Below are positions 1 through 12,566 of a DNA stretch of 64,000 bases, piece by piece (within the stretch, counting starts at the first letter, position 1; every line of letters begins with the position of its first letter). The translations under genes and the position numbers were made by a program. Location: contig NZ_LNUA01000032.1 in assembly GCF_009764355.1 (NCBI RefSeq), positions 558,001-622,000 on the forward strand, given 5' to 3'. A model generated the notes under the pieces. That model had not been told where the DNA came from and did no database searches. It saw only the letters and a program-made list of their open reading frames with translations. Source of the stretch: Companilactobacillus bobalius. GTDB lineage: Bacteria; Bacillota; Bacilli; Lactobacillales; Lactobacillaceae.

Positions 1-1160
1 TCACGTGTCATTGGCATTGCTGTACCACTAGGTCCATTTGTCAAAAGAAATTGAATAACATCAATATTGCCACTTTCAAACGAAGCAGCACATGCTTGTA
101 GATACAAGTCCCACATACGAACAAATCTTTCACCGTACATTTTATCAACTTGATCTACAACTTTATTAAAGTTACGATCCCAAATTTCAACAGTCTTTTG
201 ATAATGACGACGAAGTGGTTCTAAGTCATCAATTTGAAGACCTGCGTCTAAAATATGACCAACATTTTCTTTAACATCAGGAATATAGCCACCTGGGAAG
301 ATATACTTAACTAGCCAAGCATCTACACCGACACCATAGTGTTGACCAGTAATACCATGAATTAGAGCATTACCATTTGGTTTCAAAACATTCTTAACTG
401 TTTCAAAGTAACCAGGTAGATTATCTTTACCAACGTGTTCAAACATACCAACAGAAACGACATGATCGAATTTTTCATTAACTTCACGATAGTCTTCAAG
501 CATAACTTCCATTTGATCACTCAAATTTTCATCTTGAATCTTTTGATTTACATAATTGTATTGCTCTTGACTTAATGTAACACCTTTTGCCTTCAAACCA
601 TACTCTTTAGCAGCAGTGAACATCATTGTTCCCCAACCACAACCGATATCAAGAATTGTTTCACCAGGTTTAGTGTTTAACTTATTCAAAATATGACGTA
701 CTTTGTTCATTTGGGCTTGTTCCAAAGTATCCTCTGGAGTTCTGAAATAAGCACATGAATATGTCATAGTCTTATCAAGCCATAATTTGTAGAAATCATT
801 ACCAATATCATAATGTTCTTGAATTTCTTTTTTGTTACCTTCCTCTGAGTGATTAAACTTAGGAATGTATTTTTTCAACTTTAAACTGGACATAAAACTA
901 TCAGATTGAGTGTAAGCAGAAGTGATCAATTTTTGGATTGAACCTTCAATTTCAATTTTCTTGTCCATATATGCTTCACCTAAAGTTAGGGTAGCATGTT
1001 TTACAACTTCAGAAATAGGAACTTTGTCATTAAACTTAATAGTTATATCAGACTTTCCTTCTGGTCCATAATTCTTTTCTTTCCCGTCCCAAAAAACAAC
1101 CTTAATAGGAATAGTAAATGAACGTGAAAATATTTCGTCATAAATCTTTTTATCTAACAT
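1..1160 (-). CDS. cfa: Cyclopropane-fatty-acyl-phospholipid synthase, C-terminus cut by window edge
   Basis: SAM-dependent enzyme that adds a methylene bridge to unsaturated acyl chains of membrane phospholipids, a stress and acid-tolerance modification. Reading from the ATG at 1158-1160 (preceded by a GGAGGATGTT ribosome binding site) gives about 386 residues that run off the window start. The SAM-binding motif ILDIGCGWG lies near residue 170, and family blocks [22 protein letters not shown] and GMFEHVG are present. The family is about 390 residues long, so only a few C-terminal residues are missing. Monocistronic as far as visible; the next gene upstream is a surface adhesin ending in a terminator. 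Confidence 0.93.
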   Translation of the reverse strand, partial: MLDKKIYDEIFSRSFTIPIKVVFWDGKEKNYGPEGKSDITIKFNDKVPISEVVKHATLTLGEAYMDKKIEIEGSIQKLITSAYTQSDSFMSSLKLKKYIPKFNHSEEGNKKEIQEHYDIGNDFYKLWLDKTMTYSCAYFRTPEDTLEQAQMNKVRHILNKLNTKPGETILDIGCGWGTMMFTAAKEYGLKAKGVTLSQEQYNYVNQKIQDENLSDQMEVMLEDYREVNEKFDHVVSVGMFEHVGKDNLPGYFETVKNVLKPNGNALIHGITGQHYGVGVDAWLVKYIFPGGYIPDVKENVGHILDAGLQIDDLEPLRRHYQKTVEIWDRNFNKVVDQVDKMYGERFVRMWDLYLQACAASFESGNIDVIQFLLTNGPSGTAMPMTR

Positions 1161-1338
1161 AACATCCTCCAAAAAAGTAGATATATTAATTGTAAATCAA
1201 ATTGTGAAAAAATATAAACTAAAACTACTGATTTTCAGAAACATATTAATAAAAATGTCTCAAATACAGCGATTCTATACCTATTTCAGTTTTTAAATGG
1301 CCCTTGCCCCAATTAAACTAGATTCTATTTCAATAAAA

Positions 1339-1396
1339 AAGTGTCCGTACTGACCTATATTGGAATCTTTCCAATCATTGATCAATATGAACACTT
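1339..1396 (-). terminator. Rho-independent terminator of the adhesin gene
   Basis: On the minus strand a 16-bp stem (AGTGTTCATATTGATC against GGTCAGTACGGACACT, with several G-U pairs) encloses a second TTGGAA/TTCCAA stem and is followed by a run of T at 1334-1339. It lies about 60 bp downstream of the adhesin stop codon. Confidence 0.65.
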
Positions 1397-1454
1397 ATTA
1401 TTAGTTTGAACTTGAATACTATTTCTTTAAATTAATTTTTGACTTTTAACACAT

Positions 1455-4400
1455 TTAAATACGTTTTTTAAAAATAGCTGGAACGAAGAACAATAGTGCG
1501 GCTCCCAAATATGATAGCCAAGAATTCTTCTTATTTCCTGTTTGTGGAAGACTTCCTACTTCTTTCTTTACCACATTGTTTAATACATTGGCAGTACTAT
1601 TTTCGCTATTCTCGTCGGAATTTAACGAGACAAGTGTATTTTCAGAGTTACTTGTTTCATTCGAATCGCCATGATTCTCAGAATCGATTGATTCCTCAGG
1701 GTTGACTGGTTCTTCTGGGTTACTTGGCTCTTCAGGATTACCTGGTTCTTCTGGGTTACTTGGCTCTTCAGGATTACCTGGTTCTTCTGAGTTACCTGGC
1801 TCTTCAGGATTACCTGCTTCCTCTGGATTACTTGGTTCTTCAGGATTACCCGGTTCCTCTGGATTGCCTGGTTCTTCGGGATTACCTGGTTCTTCAGGAT
1901 TGCCTGGTTCTTCAGGATTACTTGGTTCCTCTGGATTGCCTGGTTCCTCTGGATTACCTGGTTCTTCAGGATTACTTGGTTCTTCTGGGTTACTTGGTTC
2001 TTCAGGATTGCCTGGTTCTTCTGGGTTACTTGGTTCTTCCTTATCCTTTGCATAATAAACAGTATATTCATGATCAGCATTAGTCTTTTCAGGGTCAGTA
2101 ACTTTATCCTCAACGCTATCCAAGTTATCAGGATCAACCTCATTCTTATCAACTAAAACAACGTGATAACCAGCAATCTCTGGATTTGGTACTTCTGAAA
2201 ATTGTGGTACACCGCTACTAATCAAGGCTCTTGAAAGTTTTGATCCAACGTAGTACCAACTATCAGTATCAGTCACTGGTCCATCAGCATTATTATGGTA
2301 AAGTTGTGCAGATCTATCATTTGCGCTTCCACTAACAAAGATGATTGATGGGGAAACATAATCCGCATGCAAAGTATCATTTGTTCCAATTTCTACATAA
2401 TGAATTGTTTCTCTAACTGTATGTGCCCCATAACTGATTCCTGAAGGTGTTGGTACATAAACATAGATGATTGTTCCATTATCACCTATCTCATTTAGAG
2501 TTCCCTTACTTGGCAAACTAACTTCACGATTATTTTTTGCATAAATGGTTGCTGGCAGATTAAGTCCAGCCAAACTTATTTCTGGTTTAGAACCGTTTAA
2601 ACCAATATAAGTATAATTTGGAATATTCTCTTTTGTAGATGAATATTCATTGCCTTGACTAGCTCCGTTAGGATAGGTCAAAGTAGTATCATCAACTATA
2701 TCTTCACCCGTAAAGTAATCAATATGTCTTACTTTAACCAGGGCATCAGTATCTTTTACATAATAAACTGTATAGTCTCGATCTTTGCCGCCAAATTCAG
2801 TCAACTTAGCTTCAACGTTTTCCAAATCAGTTTGGTCTTGAACTTTATAAATCTTGTAACCATCAATTTCAGGATTCTTAACTTCATTAAAGATACCAGT
2901 ATTACTGATGTTCCAATTTTTAGGATCTTTCAAACTTCCGTTATTGCCATTGTGATAAAAAGTAACTGTTTTATCACCCTTAGTTGCTTGAACAAAAGTA
3001 ATCTTATTTGCTACATGATCGGTAGCTACTGGTTCATTAGTATCATAGTCAACATAATGGATTGTTTCGTTGACAGTACTTGTCTTGACACTATCCAAAG
3101 TTGGTAGATAAACATAAATAACAGTTCCGTTATCACCCTTAGTTAAGGTTCCTGCGGCGAGAAGCCTCTTTTATCTTCTTAACACATTGATAGGAAGTGT
3201 CATCGTCTGTCCATTTAAGTTTACAGTTACACTAGATCCATTCAATCCAATATATTTATAACCTGAAATATCCATTGAATTTGATGTGTAATTTTCTCCT
3301 GAATGAGCGCCATTTGGATACGTTAAAGTATTATCTGGCACGATATCTTTGCCTGTAAAGTAATCAATATGTCTAACATTGACTAAAGCATCAACATCCC
3401 TTGCATAGTAAACCGTATATTCTTGGTCAGCACCTTGATAGTTTGTTGATTTCATTTCAACTTTGTTCAAATCAGAATTAGCATCATTTCTAACAACATG
3501 ATAACCTGTAATTTCTGGATTCTTAACTTCTTTGAAATTAGCATTTTGATCGTCTGCATTATGCCAAGCATTAGGATCATCCACTGATAAGCCATCATTT
3601 TCATTATGGTACATCACTACCGATTTACCATTTCGAGTTACTTGAACAAATACAATTGGATCAGCCTGATAATCACTGGCTAATGGTAGATTTGTTCTTT
3701 CTTCTACATAATGAATTGTCTCATTAACGGGAGATTTGATAATTTGAAAATCTGTTGGAACATACACATAAGTTACAGTCCCGTTGTCGCCCTTTATTAA
3801 ATCACCACTAGCAGGCAAACTAGACTCTACGCCCTTAACATTAATAGGAATTTTTGTTCCTTTAACGTCTATAGTTTGACCATTCAAAGCCACATATTTA
3901 TATCCAGTAATATTCATTGGGTTAGTAGTATAAGTGCTGCCAACAATTGCTCCATTTGAATAAGTCAGAGTATTATCAGTTGCAATATCTTTTCCAGTGA
4001 AATAATCAATATGACGAACTTGAACTGAAGCATCGTTATCCTTTACATAATAAACAGTAATTTCTTTATCCTTATCGCCAAAGAAAGTTCCTTTGGATTC
4101 AACTGCTGTCAAATCAGCTTGTGAAACACCATTTTCTTCAACACTTTGAATTTTATAACCATCAATTGCTGGGTTTACAACTTCTTCAAACGAGCCATTA
4201 TTACTTACACTCCAAGTAGTTTGGTCTGTACTAGATCCATCCTTATCGTTATGATAGAGCGTGATTGTCTTACCGGCTTTAGTTCCTTTAACAAAAGTGA
4301 TTTCTGGTGCCTTATAATCTGTAGCAATCGTTTCACCAGTGTCCGCATCAACGTAATGAATTGTTTCGTTTACATTACTCTGTTTAATAGCATTATTAAC

Positions 4401-5915
4401 ATCAATTTTATCAGGGATTGGCATATAAACATAAACTACAGTTCCGTTGTTTCCTTCTTGTTGCATCTCTCCCATAGCAGGAATGCTATTCTCAACAGCT
4501 TTGCCCGTTTCTTTATCAATTACCTTAATAGGAAGGGAGACACTTTGTCCTTGAGCAGTTATTGTTGCTGTTGTTCCATTTAGTCCCACATAATAATATC
4601 CAGGAATATCCTTAACAGCTGTTTGATAAGTCCCTCCAACGGAGGCACCATTAGGGTAGCTGACTGTGTCTTCAACCAAATCCTTACCTGTAAAGTAATC
4701 AATATGTCTAACATTTACTGATGCAGCCTTAGTGAACTCCAAACTGTCCAGTCTAAATTGATGCTTATTCTTATTGCCACCAGTTGATGAAGTAACACTC
4801 AAGGCTAATGAATCACCATAAGATGTGGGCACTGCGCTATTCCATACTAAGGTACCTTTACTATTATCAGCATAACTAATTTTTATTTCCCGATTGTCGG
4901 CTGTATACGCAATTGTAAAGTCATGAAATTTGTTGTCCAAATCACTAGCACTTAAAGCCTTAACAGATTTGGCATTAGTTTCAGCCCACCATTTTAATTT
5001 ACCTAAATAATTGTTATTCTTTTTGAAAGGCTATATAGTTGTCACGAAAGCACCAAATTGAGTCGAGTTGGTCGGATCGGCAGCCCAACCAAAATCATTT
5101 GAATTATTGTAATCTATCTCTGCATTATTTTGGGAACTATTAGGTGCCTGATAGTTATTATGATAAGTATCAAGTTTGAATCCAAGGGCATTTTGCAAAC
5201 CACCAATACCCATATTGCCACCAGCATTACCGAGATCACCGGTATTCCCGTTATGGAAAGCAAAGCCCATTCCATCGGCTCCACCTTTACTTTGCGTTTT
5301 ATTTCCTAGATTGACTCCACCTTTAAGAGTAAAGTCTTGGCTCAAATCAATTTTTTCATTTAGTGTGAAATTACCAATTTTATTATTTTGGTCAGGTGTT
5401 AACGTAACAACTCCTGATTTTTGATCATAGGTAGCAGTCCCATTAGTTGTGAAATAATCATTGAAATTATCCTTATTTACATTCGTAACTTGATTGTTGC
5501 CATCAGCTTTAGTTACCGGTGTTGCTTGTGGTTTGGAAACTGAAGCATCTGATACATTATTATCATTTTCCTGTTCTGATGCATCAACATTTTGTGTCGT
5601 ACTATTTGCTGATGTAGCTGCTTTTAACTGTGTTTCCTCAGGTACTTGCTTTTCCGTAGTTTTTGTATCGGAATTTAGTGCAGTTGTTGCAGGTTTATCT
5701 GAAATTACTGTAGATGCTGCTTTGGTCGCAACGCTACTTGTAGTACTATTCGTAGCACTATTTTGTAATTGAGAGACCTCTGTAGAATCATTATCAACGT
5801 AACAAGCGGTACTAATTTTTTAATATGTCCAAATTGAAAACCCTTCGGTTCAAAATATAACGTAAGTCAATAGTGAATTCTTAAGTAGTCGGTCTCGTAC
5901 ATAGATTTTTTTCAT
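1455..5915 (-). pseudogene. LPXTG-anchored adhesin with L-type lectin and MucBP-type repeats, interrupted by in-frame stops
   Basis: Cell-wall adhesin of about 1486 codons. A single frame runs from the ATG at 5913-5915 (ribosome binding site GGGGGAAATT) to the LPQTG sorting signal, membrane helix and KKRI tail. Order: disrupted signal peptide; Ser/Thr-rich linker; bacterial L-type lectin (GADGMGFAFHN, LGFKLDTYHN); four alternating modules starting NETIHYV (or RETIHYV) and VRHIDYFTG of the MucBP/Mub type; about 19 hexapeptides of the type EEPGNP/EEPSNP; LPQTG anchor. Four stop codons, all in phase, sit in three short atypical blocks: near 3150-3178, 5000-5036 and 5806-5892 (two stops, in the signal peptide). 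The frame continues unchanged across each block, so these look like sequence errors and not decay. Expected role is mucus or glycan binding at the surface. Confidence 0.85.
1688..2042 (-). repeat. 18-bp tandem repeat encoding an EEP[G/S]NP spacer
   Basis: About 19 near-identical 18-nt units encode the hexapeptide EEPGNP or EEPSNP, with single variants (EEAGNP, EEPGNS, EEPVNP). It is a rigid, acidic, proline-rich wall-spanning stalk between the MucBP modules and the LPQTG anchor. Such repeats expand and contract by slippage, so the copy number may vary between strains. Confidence 0.9.
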
Positions 5916-6127
5916 AATTTCCCCCAATATTACTTCATCTAAAACCGACTTGAGTATAACAATGGTTAATAAATTTGTGAATAATATTCTCACAAATATT
6001 ATTATTTAATTTTAATAAATTATTCATTTATATTTTTATTTTAATAACATCAAATTATGTAATAAATTAACGTCTTTTTTGGATTTTACAAAAAAACACT
6101 CAAAAAGATAGCAAAGGTCTAGACAAA

Positions 6128-7252
<1,125 letters not shown>

Positions 7253-7274
7253 ATATTATATTCCTCCAGTATGC

Positions 7275-9095
7275 TTAATTGCTAAGAATTCTTCTAACCT
7301 CAATCAATTGCTTAGTTAAATCTAACTGCAATTTATTGTCACCGACCATCGCCGCCTTTTTAAGTTGTTCATTAATTTCTTTAATCTGCTCTTCCAAACT
7401 GGAATTCTTAATATTGCCGATATAATCCTCAATTTCTTGATCATTATATTCTTCCGGCATATTCATCATTTCCAAATCAGCTAACAAATTCTTATCATCA
7501 TTATCCAAAACATTCATGAAATCAGAAATATTGATTTCTTCTTCCGTATCGTCTGAATCGACATAAGATAACAAACTATCAAAAATACGTTGATAACTCT
7601 GATGGATAAATTTGAATCCATCACCTTTAAGATTGATACGAACTTCAGGATAATTAATTGCCCAATATAGTAGGTAGCGCTCTGATTTCTCCAAACGATC
7701 ATACTTGGGCTTAACACTTGAAGTTACTTTCTCTAAAGCTCTCTGTTGAACATCTTTATAATTGTTGGCTGGCTCCTTAATTGCTTGTTGTCGACGCAAG
7801 GCATCCAATTCCTTATTGATTGCCTCTTTGGAAACACCCATTTCGTCAGCAACCCGACCAACATACATATCGATTTCAACCGGTGATTGCAACTTAACTA
7901 TCTCATGCAAAGATTGGTTTAAAAACTCTAACTGATCATGTTCGTTATTTAGATTATAGTTACGTTTAAAGTAATTCAGAATAAACGAAATCGGTGTCTG
8001 TACACCATTATTAGTTAAATTCTGAAACTTCTCATTACCCTCACTACGGATAAACTCATCCGGATCCTTCTTATCAGGAATACTGATAACACCGTAGGTG
8101 AAACGATCATCATTCATCTGGGTCAAAGCTCGATAAGTAGCCTCAACTCCTGGATCATCACCATCGTAACAAACATTAATTTGATTAGTTAAACGACTTA
8201 AAGTATATAACTGATCATCCGTCAAACTAGTACCCATTGAAGCCACACCATTGGTGACACCAGCTTTATAGGCACTAATGACATCCATGAATCCTTCAAA
8301 TAAAATCACATTACTTTTTTCACGAATCTCTTTTTTGGCATTGTTCAAATTGAACAACGTTTTCCCTTTATTAAAGATCGGCGTTTCCGGACTATTCAGA
8401 TACTTAGCTGTCGAGGCAGTTTTATCTAAAATACGGCCAGAAAAGGCAAAAATATTTCCAGAATCATCAGACTACCATCAATTTCATATTCTTAGAAATC
8501 GATCAAATAATTGTCCCTCTTGATTCTCAGCAAACAATCCTGATTTTCTCAAGATATCTTCACTGACATCCCGTCCCTTAAAGAATTGCAATAAGAGATC
8601 GTTATTATTTGGAGCATAACCGATATTAAAAGTTTGGATTAAATCTTCACCCAAATCACGATTATTCAAATACTTCAAAGCTTGTGTACCATTTTCTGTT
8701 TAAAGTGATAATTACATAATATATTTACAAAATTGAACACTACATTGATGAGATATAGCATTTTAATTTTCTAATTTTGGCGTACTTGCTTGGTACTGAT
8801 CGGGTACAGAAATGTTTCCCATTTGAGCGACTTCAATTATAGCTTCCGGGAAAGTCTTATTCTCAATTTCCATAATGAAAAAATTATTATCTAAATATTT
8901 TTAAAGATTTCCATCAGTTGTTTTAGAATCTGATTCCCCTACAGAGAATGAAGGAGTTCTTTCTTCATGAAACGGGCAAAGTCCAAACAAATTTTTACCG
9001 GATTTTTTCAGCTGTACATACTTACTAATCACATCAACAATATTAGTCTTTGAAGTAACCTCATCGATGAATTCCTGAGGAATTCGTGTTGCCAT
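7275..9095 (-). pseudogene. dnaG: DNA primase DnaG, three internal block disruptions
   Basis: Makes RNA primers at the replication fork. One frame of 606 codons plus stop runs from MATRIPQEF; this ATG is chosen because GAGGAGG lies 8 nt upstream. N-terminal [11 protein letters not shown] is present, but the segment that should carry the rest of the CHC2 zinc finger (HCFSCGRGGN) is replaced by an equal-length block with a stop (about 8878-8935). A second block (about 8700-8765) replaces part of the linker and a third (about 8481-8508) replaces the RNRIMFPID part of the TOPRIM entry. After that the TOPRIM core (VILFEGFMDVIS, CYDGDDPG) and the C-terminal DnaB-binding region are intact. Operon with rpoD. 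Probably intact in the organism. Confidence 0.9.
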
Positions 9096-9204
9096 AGCAT
9101 ACACCTCCTCACAGAATATTTATAAGACAGGCACACAATTTAACACATCCATTTCAAGAAAACAAACATGTTGAACTGCTCACTAACGACCTAGGAATAA
9201 AAAA

Positions 9205-9237
9205 GTGCTCCCACAAAAAAGTGCAAACTGGGACCAC
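9205..9237 (-). terminator. Hairpin followed by T-run upstream of dnaG
   Basis: On the minus strand GTGGTCCCA pairs with TGGGAGCAC (one mismatch), followed by six T. It separates the accessory two-gene unit from dnaG, so dnaG-rpoD probably has its own promoter between here and 9105. Confidence 0.5.
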
Positions 9238-9341
9238 TAGTCGTTTGTGAGGCAATGATCATAAAATGATTTTCTTAAATGTCACGTGATTAACCTATTT
9301 AATATGATAATCATTTTTTGTAGAAAAATTTCAAATAAAAA

Positions 9342-9365
9342 AATCACGCCACCAAAGACATGATT
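9342..9365 (-). terminator. Terminator of the accessory pair
   Basis: AATCATGTC and GGCGTGATT form a short stem on the minus strand directly after the stop codon of the 119-residue gene, followed by a T-run. Confidence 0.55.
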
Positions 9366-9366
9366 A

Positions 9367-9726
9367 TTAATTTTGATTTCTATATATGAGTTCTTCTTTT
9401 AGAAGGTTTCTACCTAATGCTTTTCTATTTTCTATTCTTCTTAACTTTCTATTTCGTGCGCGTATCCGACTTCTTTTACCTAAGGACTTAGGACCAAGCC
9501 GTACAAGTACTAATCTATCTGGAACAGAAAGTTTATTTTTATCCGGTGCAATCATTGCATATCCAGTAGCCCCCAGCACGGTCATTTCAGTAATAACGTT
9601 TCTTTGCTTTTCAAAATTTTGAGATAAATTTGAATCAACAATATCTATATTATCTTCTACAAATTTTTCTAAATCAGTATTTTCTATTTCATTTATGATT
9701 TGTTTTTCATTTTCATTCCATCTCAT
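9367..9726 (-). CDS. Small protein with basic C-terminal tail, partner of the ART-like protein
   Basis: 119 residues, not recognised. The first 50 residues are acidic (several E/D, IENTDLEKFVEDNIDIVD). A short hydrophobic patch follows (VLGATGYAMIAP), and the last 40 residues are strongly basic (KRSRIRARNRKLRRIENRK), which suggests nucleic acid or ribosome contact. A strong GAGGAGGTG ribosome binding site precedes the ATG. It lies 21 bp downstream of the ADP-ribosyltransferase-like gene and shares its transcript, so it could be its antitoxin, target or modifier; that is inference from position only. Confidence 0.6.
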   Translation of the reverse strand: MRWNENEKQIINEIENTDLEKFVEDNIDIVDSNLSQNFEKQRNVITEMTVLGATGYAMIAPDKNKLSVPDRLVLVRLGPKSLGKRSRIRARNRKLRRIENRKALGRNLLKEELIYRNQN

Positions 9727-9747
9727 AATAAATTACACCTCCTCAAT

Positions 9748-10431
9748 TTAATCTATTATTTCATAATACATGGAACTCTTTTTTATTACTTCGTTGTCTT
9801 TAATACATAGTTCCGCTGAATTTGGAAGTCCCGTTATATAAATATTGACATCTGTCAGGTTATTTTGACTTAATTTATATATTCCTTGAATTTTATCTAC
9901 TTTTTTATTTTTTACAAGCCAGATTATAAACAAATCCAAAATTGCTCCGTCAAGTTTTGATGCAAATCCATCATTATTATACTTGGATCGTAATGTTTTT
10001 ATTACCTGAGATGTTTTAGACCAAAACGCTCTGAAAATTTTGATTGTATTAATATCCGTAAAATCTAAAATATAGTCATTTGATTCTATTTCAAAGCCTA
10101 GAACTGCAAGTCTTTCCTTAGTCCAACTGTTTCTTCTTTTGGTGAATAAAACTGCACTAATATAATCATCCACAAAACAATAAATTCCTAATCCTAAAGA
10201 CCCAGGATTATAATTCTTACGACCAATTATATTATTCTTACCTGGAATTTTACCTAATAAAAAGCCATTTTTCATAATTCTTTTTGCATTACCAAATGTT
10301 GTTCCATGATAGCATCTTTCTATATTCATTTGCAAAAACCAACCATTATTCAATTTAATATTTTCAAAATAACATTTGACTATTATTTGAACAACAAAAG
10401 AAGGCAAATTTTTTAATAAATAAAGTTTCAT
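9748..10431 (-). CDS. Putative ADP-ribosyltransferase-like (PARP/ART-fold) protein
   Basis: About 227 residues if started at the ATG at 10429-10431; the ATG at 10327-10329, a few residues before the conserved motif, is also possible, and neither has a good ribosome binding site. The motif YHGTTFGNAKRIMKNGF followed by LGLGIYCFVDD resembles the His-Gly-Ser/Thr and Gly-Ile-Tyr signatures of PARP-type ADP-ribosyltransferases, in which the His and Tyr hold NAD. I could not place the third (Glu) residue with certainty. The gene overlaps nothing but starts inside the tail of the glyS transcript. With the small gene downstream it forms a two-gene unit that interrupts the usual glyS-dnaG order, which suggests acquisition as a toxin/antitoxin or defence module. 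The fold assignment is by motif only. Confidence 0.55.
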   Translation of the reverse strand: MKLYLLKNLPSFVVQIIVKCYFENIKLNNGWFLQMNIERCYHGTTFGNAKRIMKNGFLLGKIPGKNNIIGRKNYNPGSLGLGIYCFVDDYISAVLFTKRRNSWTKERLAVLGFEIESNDYILDFTDINTIKIFRAFWSKTSQVIKTLRSKYNNDGFASKLDGAILDLFIIWLVKNKKVDKIQGIYKLSQNNLTDVNIYITGLPNSAELCIKDNEVIKKSSMYYEIID

Positions 10432-10456
10432 ACATATATTAATTAATTCTAAAAAA

Positions 10457-10488
10457 AGCTCCCAATATTCCAACGAATATTGAGAGCT
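10457..10488 (-). terminator. glyQS terminator
   Basis: 14-bp arms (AGCTCTCAATATTC against GAATATTGGGAGCT, one mismatch) with a GTTG loop and a run of T on the minus strand, 18 bp after the glyS stop codon. It argues against any start of the downstream ART-like gene inside the hairpin. Confidence 0.8.
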
Positions 10489-10505
10489 TAATTTTTTATA
10501 TAAAA

Positions 10506-12566
10506 CTATTTTGTAACGATCTTAGAAAGGTCACCAAGCTTAGCAATCAAATTGTTAGCAATAACTAATTGTGTCAAACGGTTATTCTTAACTTTTTCAT
10601 CTTTAGCCATAATCATATTCTCATCGAAGTATGAATCAATTGTTGGACGTAGAGCTGCCAATTGTTTGAATAAATCCTCAGCATTCTCGTCACTAACTTC
10701 AGCAACTTGTTCTTTTAACTTAGCTTCTGATGGATTTTCAAACAATGAATCATCAACTGTCAAATCGTCTGAATAGCCAAACTTAGCTTTCTTAGATAAG
10801 TTAACAATTCTACCCAATGCTTCCATGACAACTTTGAAGTCATCATCAGAAATATGATTTTGTAGCACTTTGGCAACGTCAATCATAGCAATCGGATCTA
10901 CATTTGAACCACCAGCAACAGCATCAATAATATCTCCACGAACATCTTGTTGTTTCAATAGTTGACGTACACGATCGATCATGAAGTCATCAATATCTTT
11001 TTCATGTTTGCTTAGGTCTAATTTAGCAGGAACTGTTAAGTTAGCTTTTAAGTAATCTTGAAGGTCATTCAAGTTCAATGACCATTGATATTGATTAAGA
11101 ATTCTAACGATACCATAAGCTTGACGACGCAATGCGTATGGATCATTTGAACCACTAGGAATTAAATCAACTGCATAGAAAGTAACTAACGAATCTAATT
11201 TATCAGCAATGGCTAAGGCTGCACCAACTTTACTTGCAGGCACTTCACCTTCAGCTGAAATAGGCATGTAGTGTTCACGAACAGCATGAGCAACAGCTTC
11301 TGTTTCGCCCATAATTTCAGCATACTTTTCACCCATAACACCTTGTAGTTCTGGGAATTCATCAACCATGTTTGTTACTAGGTCAAATTTATAAATGTCA
11401 CTGGCACGTAGCAAATCTTTAGTTTCATTTTCATCTAGTTTGAATAATTTAGCCAAATGTTCTGCAATTTGGTGAACACGAGCCATTTTTTCATACATTG
11501 TACCGATTTTAACGTGGAAGTTAACTGACTTAAGTTTTTCAACATAATCAGCAATTGTCTTCTTTTGATCTTCTTTAAAGAAGAAATCAGCGTCTTCTAG
11601 ACGAGCAACAAGAACTTTTTCATTACCACGAATAACATTTTCAATATGTTCTGTATTACCATTTCTAACACCGATAAAGTAAGGAGCCAATTTTCCACTT
11701 TGGTCACGTACATAGAAGTATCTTTGGTTATCCTTCATTGAAGTGATTAGAACTTCTTCAGGAATTTCCAAATATTTCTTATCGAATGAGCCGTAGAAAG
11801 TTGTTGGGAATTCAACTAGATTATTAACTTCTTCCAATAGATCAGCATCAACATCAATATCCCAGTTATTGTCTGTAGCAATTTTACTAATTTGGTCAGA
11901 AATAATTTGTTTACGTTCTTTAGCATCAACTATAACAAATTGTGATTTTAATTTTTCAACATAGTTCTTAGCGTCATCGATTTCAACATCTTCACCCAAG
12001 AATCTGTGTCCACGAGTCATACGTCCAGAAGTAATATCAAGAATCTTAACTGGTACTTCTTCTGTATCAAGTAGAGATACCAACCAGTGAATTGGACGGA
12101 TATATTCGAAATCATATGAACCCCAACGCATTCTTGTAGGGAATGTGATAGCTTTAATAACTTCATCCATATGGCTCAATACATCTTCAACTTTTTGACC
12201 ATCTTCATGTTTTTGAATATAGGCGTATTCAACACCCTTTAATTCTTCAAATGGTCGGTGGTATCGTTACACCTATGTCACTTATCTACATTGGTATTAT
12301 CTTAGCTGATGCTGGTTTGAAATCTATCAAATTTGACCGTGATATGGACCCTTAGCTTTGACATCGATATCAGTTTGTTTATCAGCAATACCTTTAACTA
12401 GGATTGTCAATCTTCTAGGAGTAGAAAATTTTTCAATTGAATCAAAAGAAATACGATTTTCTTTAAGGAATTTCTCTGCCCTTTGAGCAAATTGATTAAC
12501 ACTCTTAGTTACAACATGGGCTGGCATTTCTTCCAATCCAATTTCTAATAAGTAATTTTTAGTCAT
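10506..12566 (-). pseudogene. glyS: Glycyl-tRNA synthetase beta subunit, disrupted by a 96-bp foreign block
   Basis: Beta subunit of the alpha2-beta2 glycyl-tRNA synthetase. The frame has 686 codons plus stop, the usual family length. The N-terminus [12 protein letters not shown] and the body (MRWGSYDFEYIRPIHW, GTMYEKMARVHQIA, ALAIADKLDSL) are typical. Between KAKGP and ELKGVEYAY, 33 codons contain several stops; related proteins have 33 residues there too. On the plus strand the block at 12251-12346 encodes a peptide of an AEC-family permease (GGIVTPMSLIYIGI). The start overlaps the end of glyQ by 8 nt (translational coupling). Expression is under the T-box upstream of glyQ. Confidence 0.9.

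Noticed and set aside
1690..2042. Possible CRISPR-like array (regular 18-bp units)
   Set aside because: Units are contiguous without spacers and encode a protein stalk in frame.
1702..2083. Plus-strand open frames rich in Gly-Ser-Leu or Leu-Val-Leu repeats
   Set aside because: They are antisense shadows of the EEP[G/S]NP repeat of the adhesin; no ribosome binding site.
6060..6127. Terminator after rpoD
   Set aside because: T-rich but no stem of useful length could be found.
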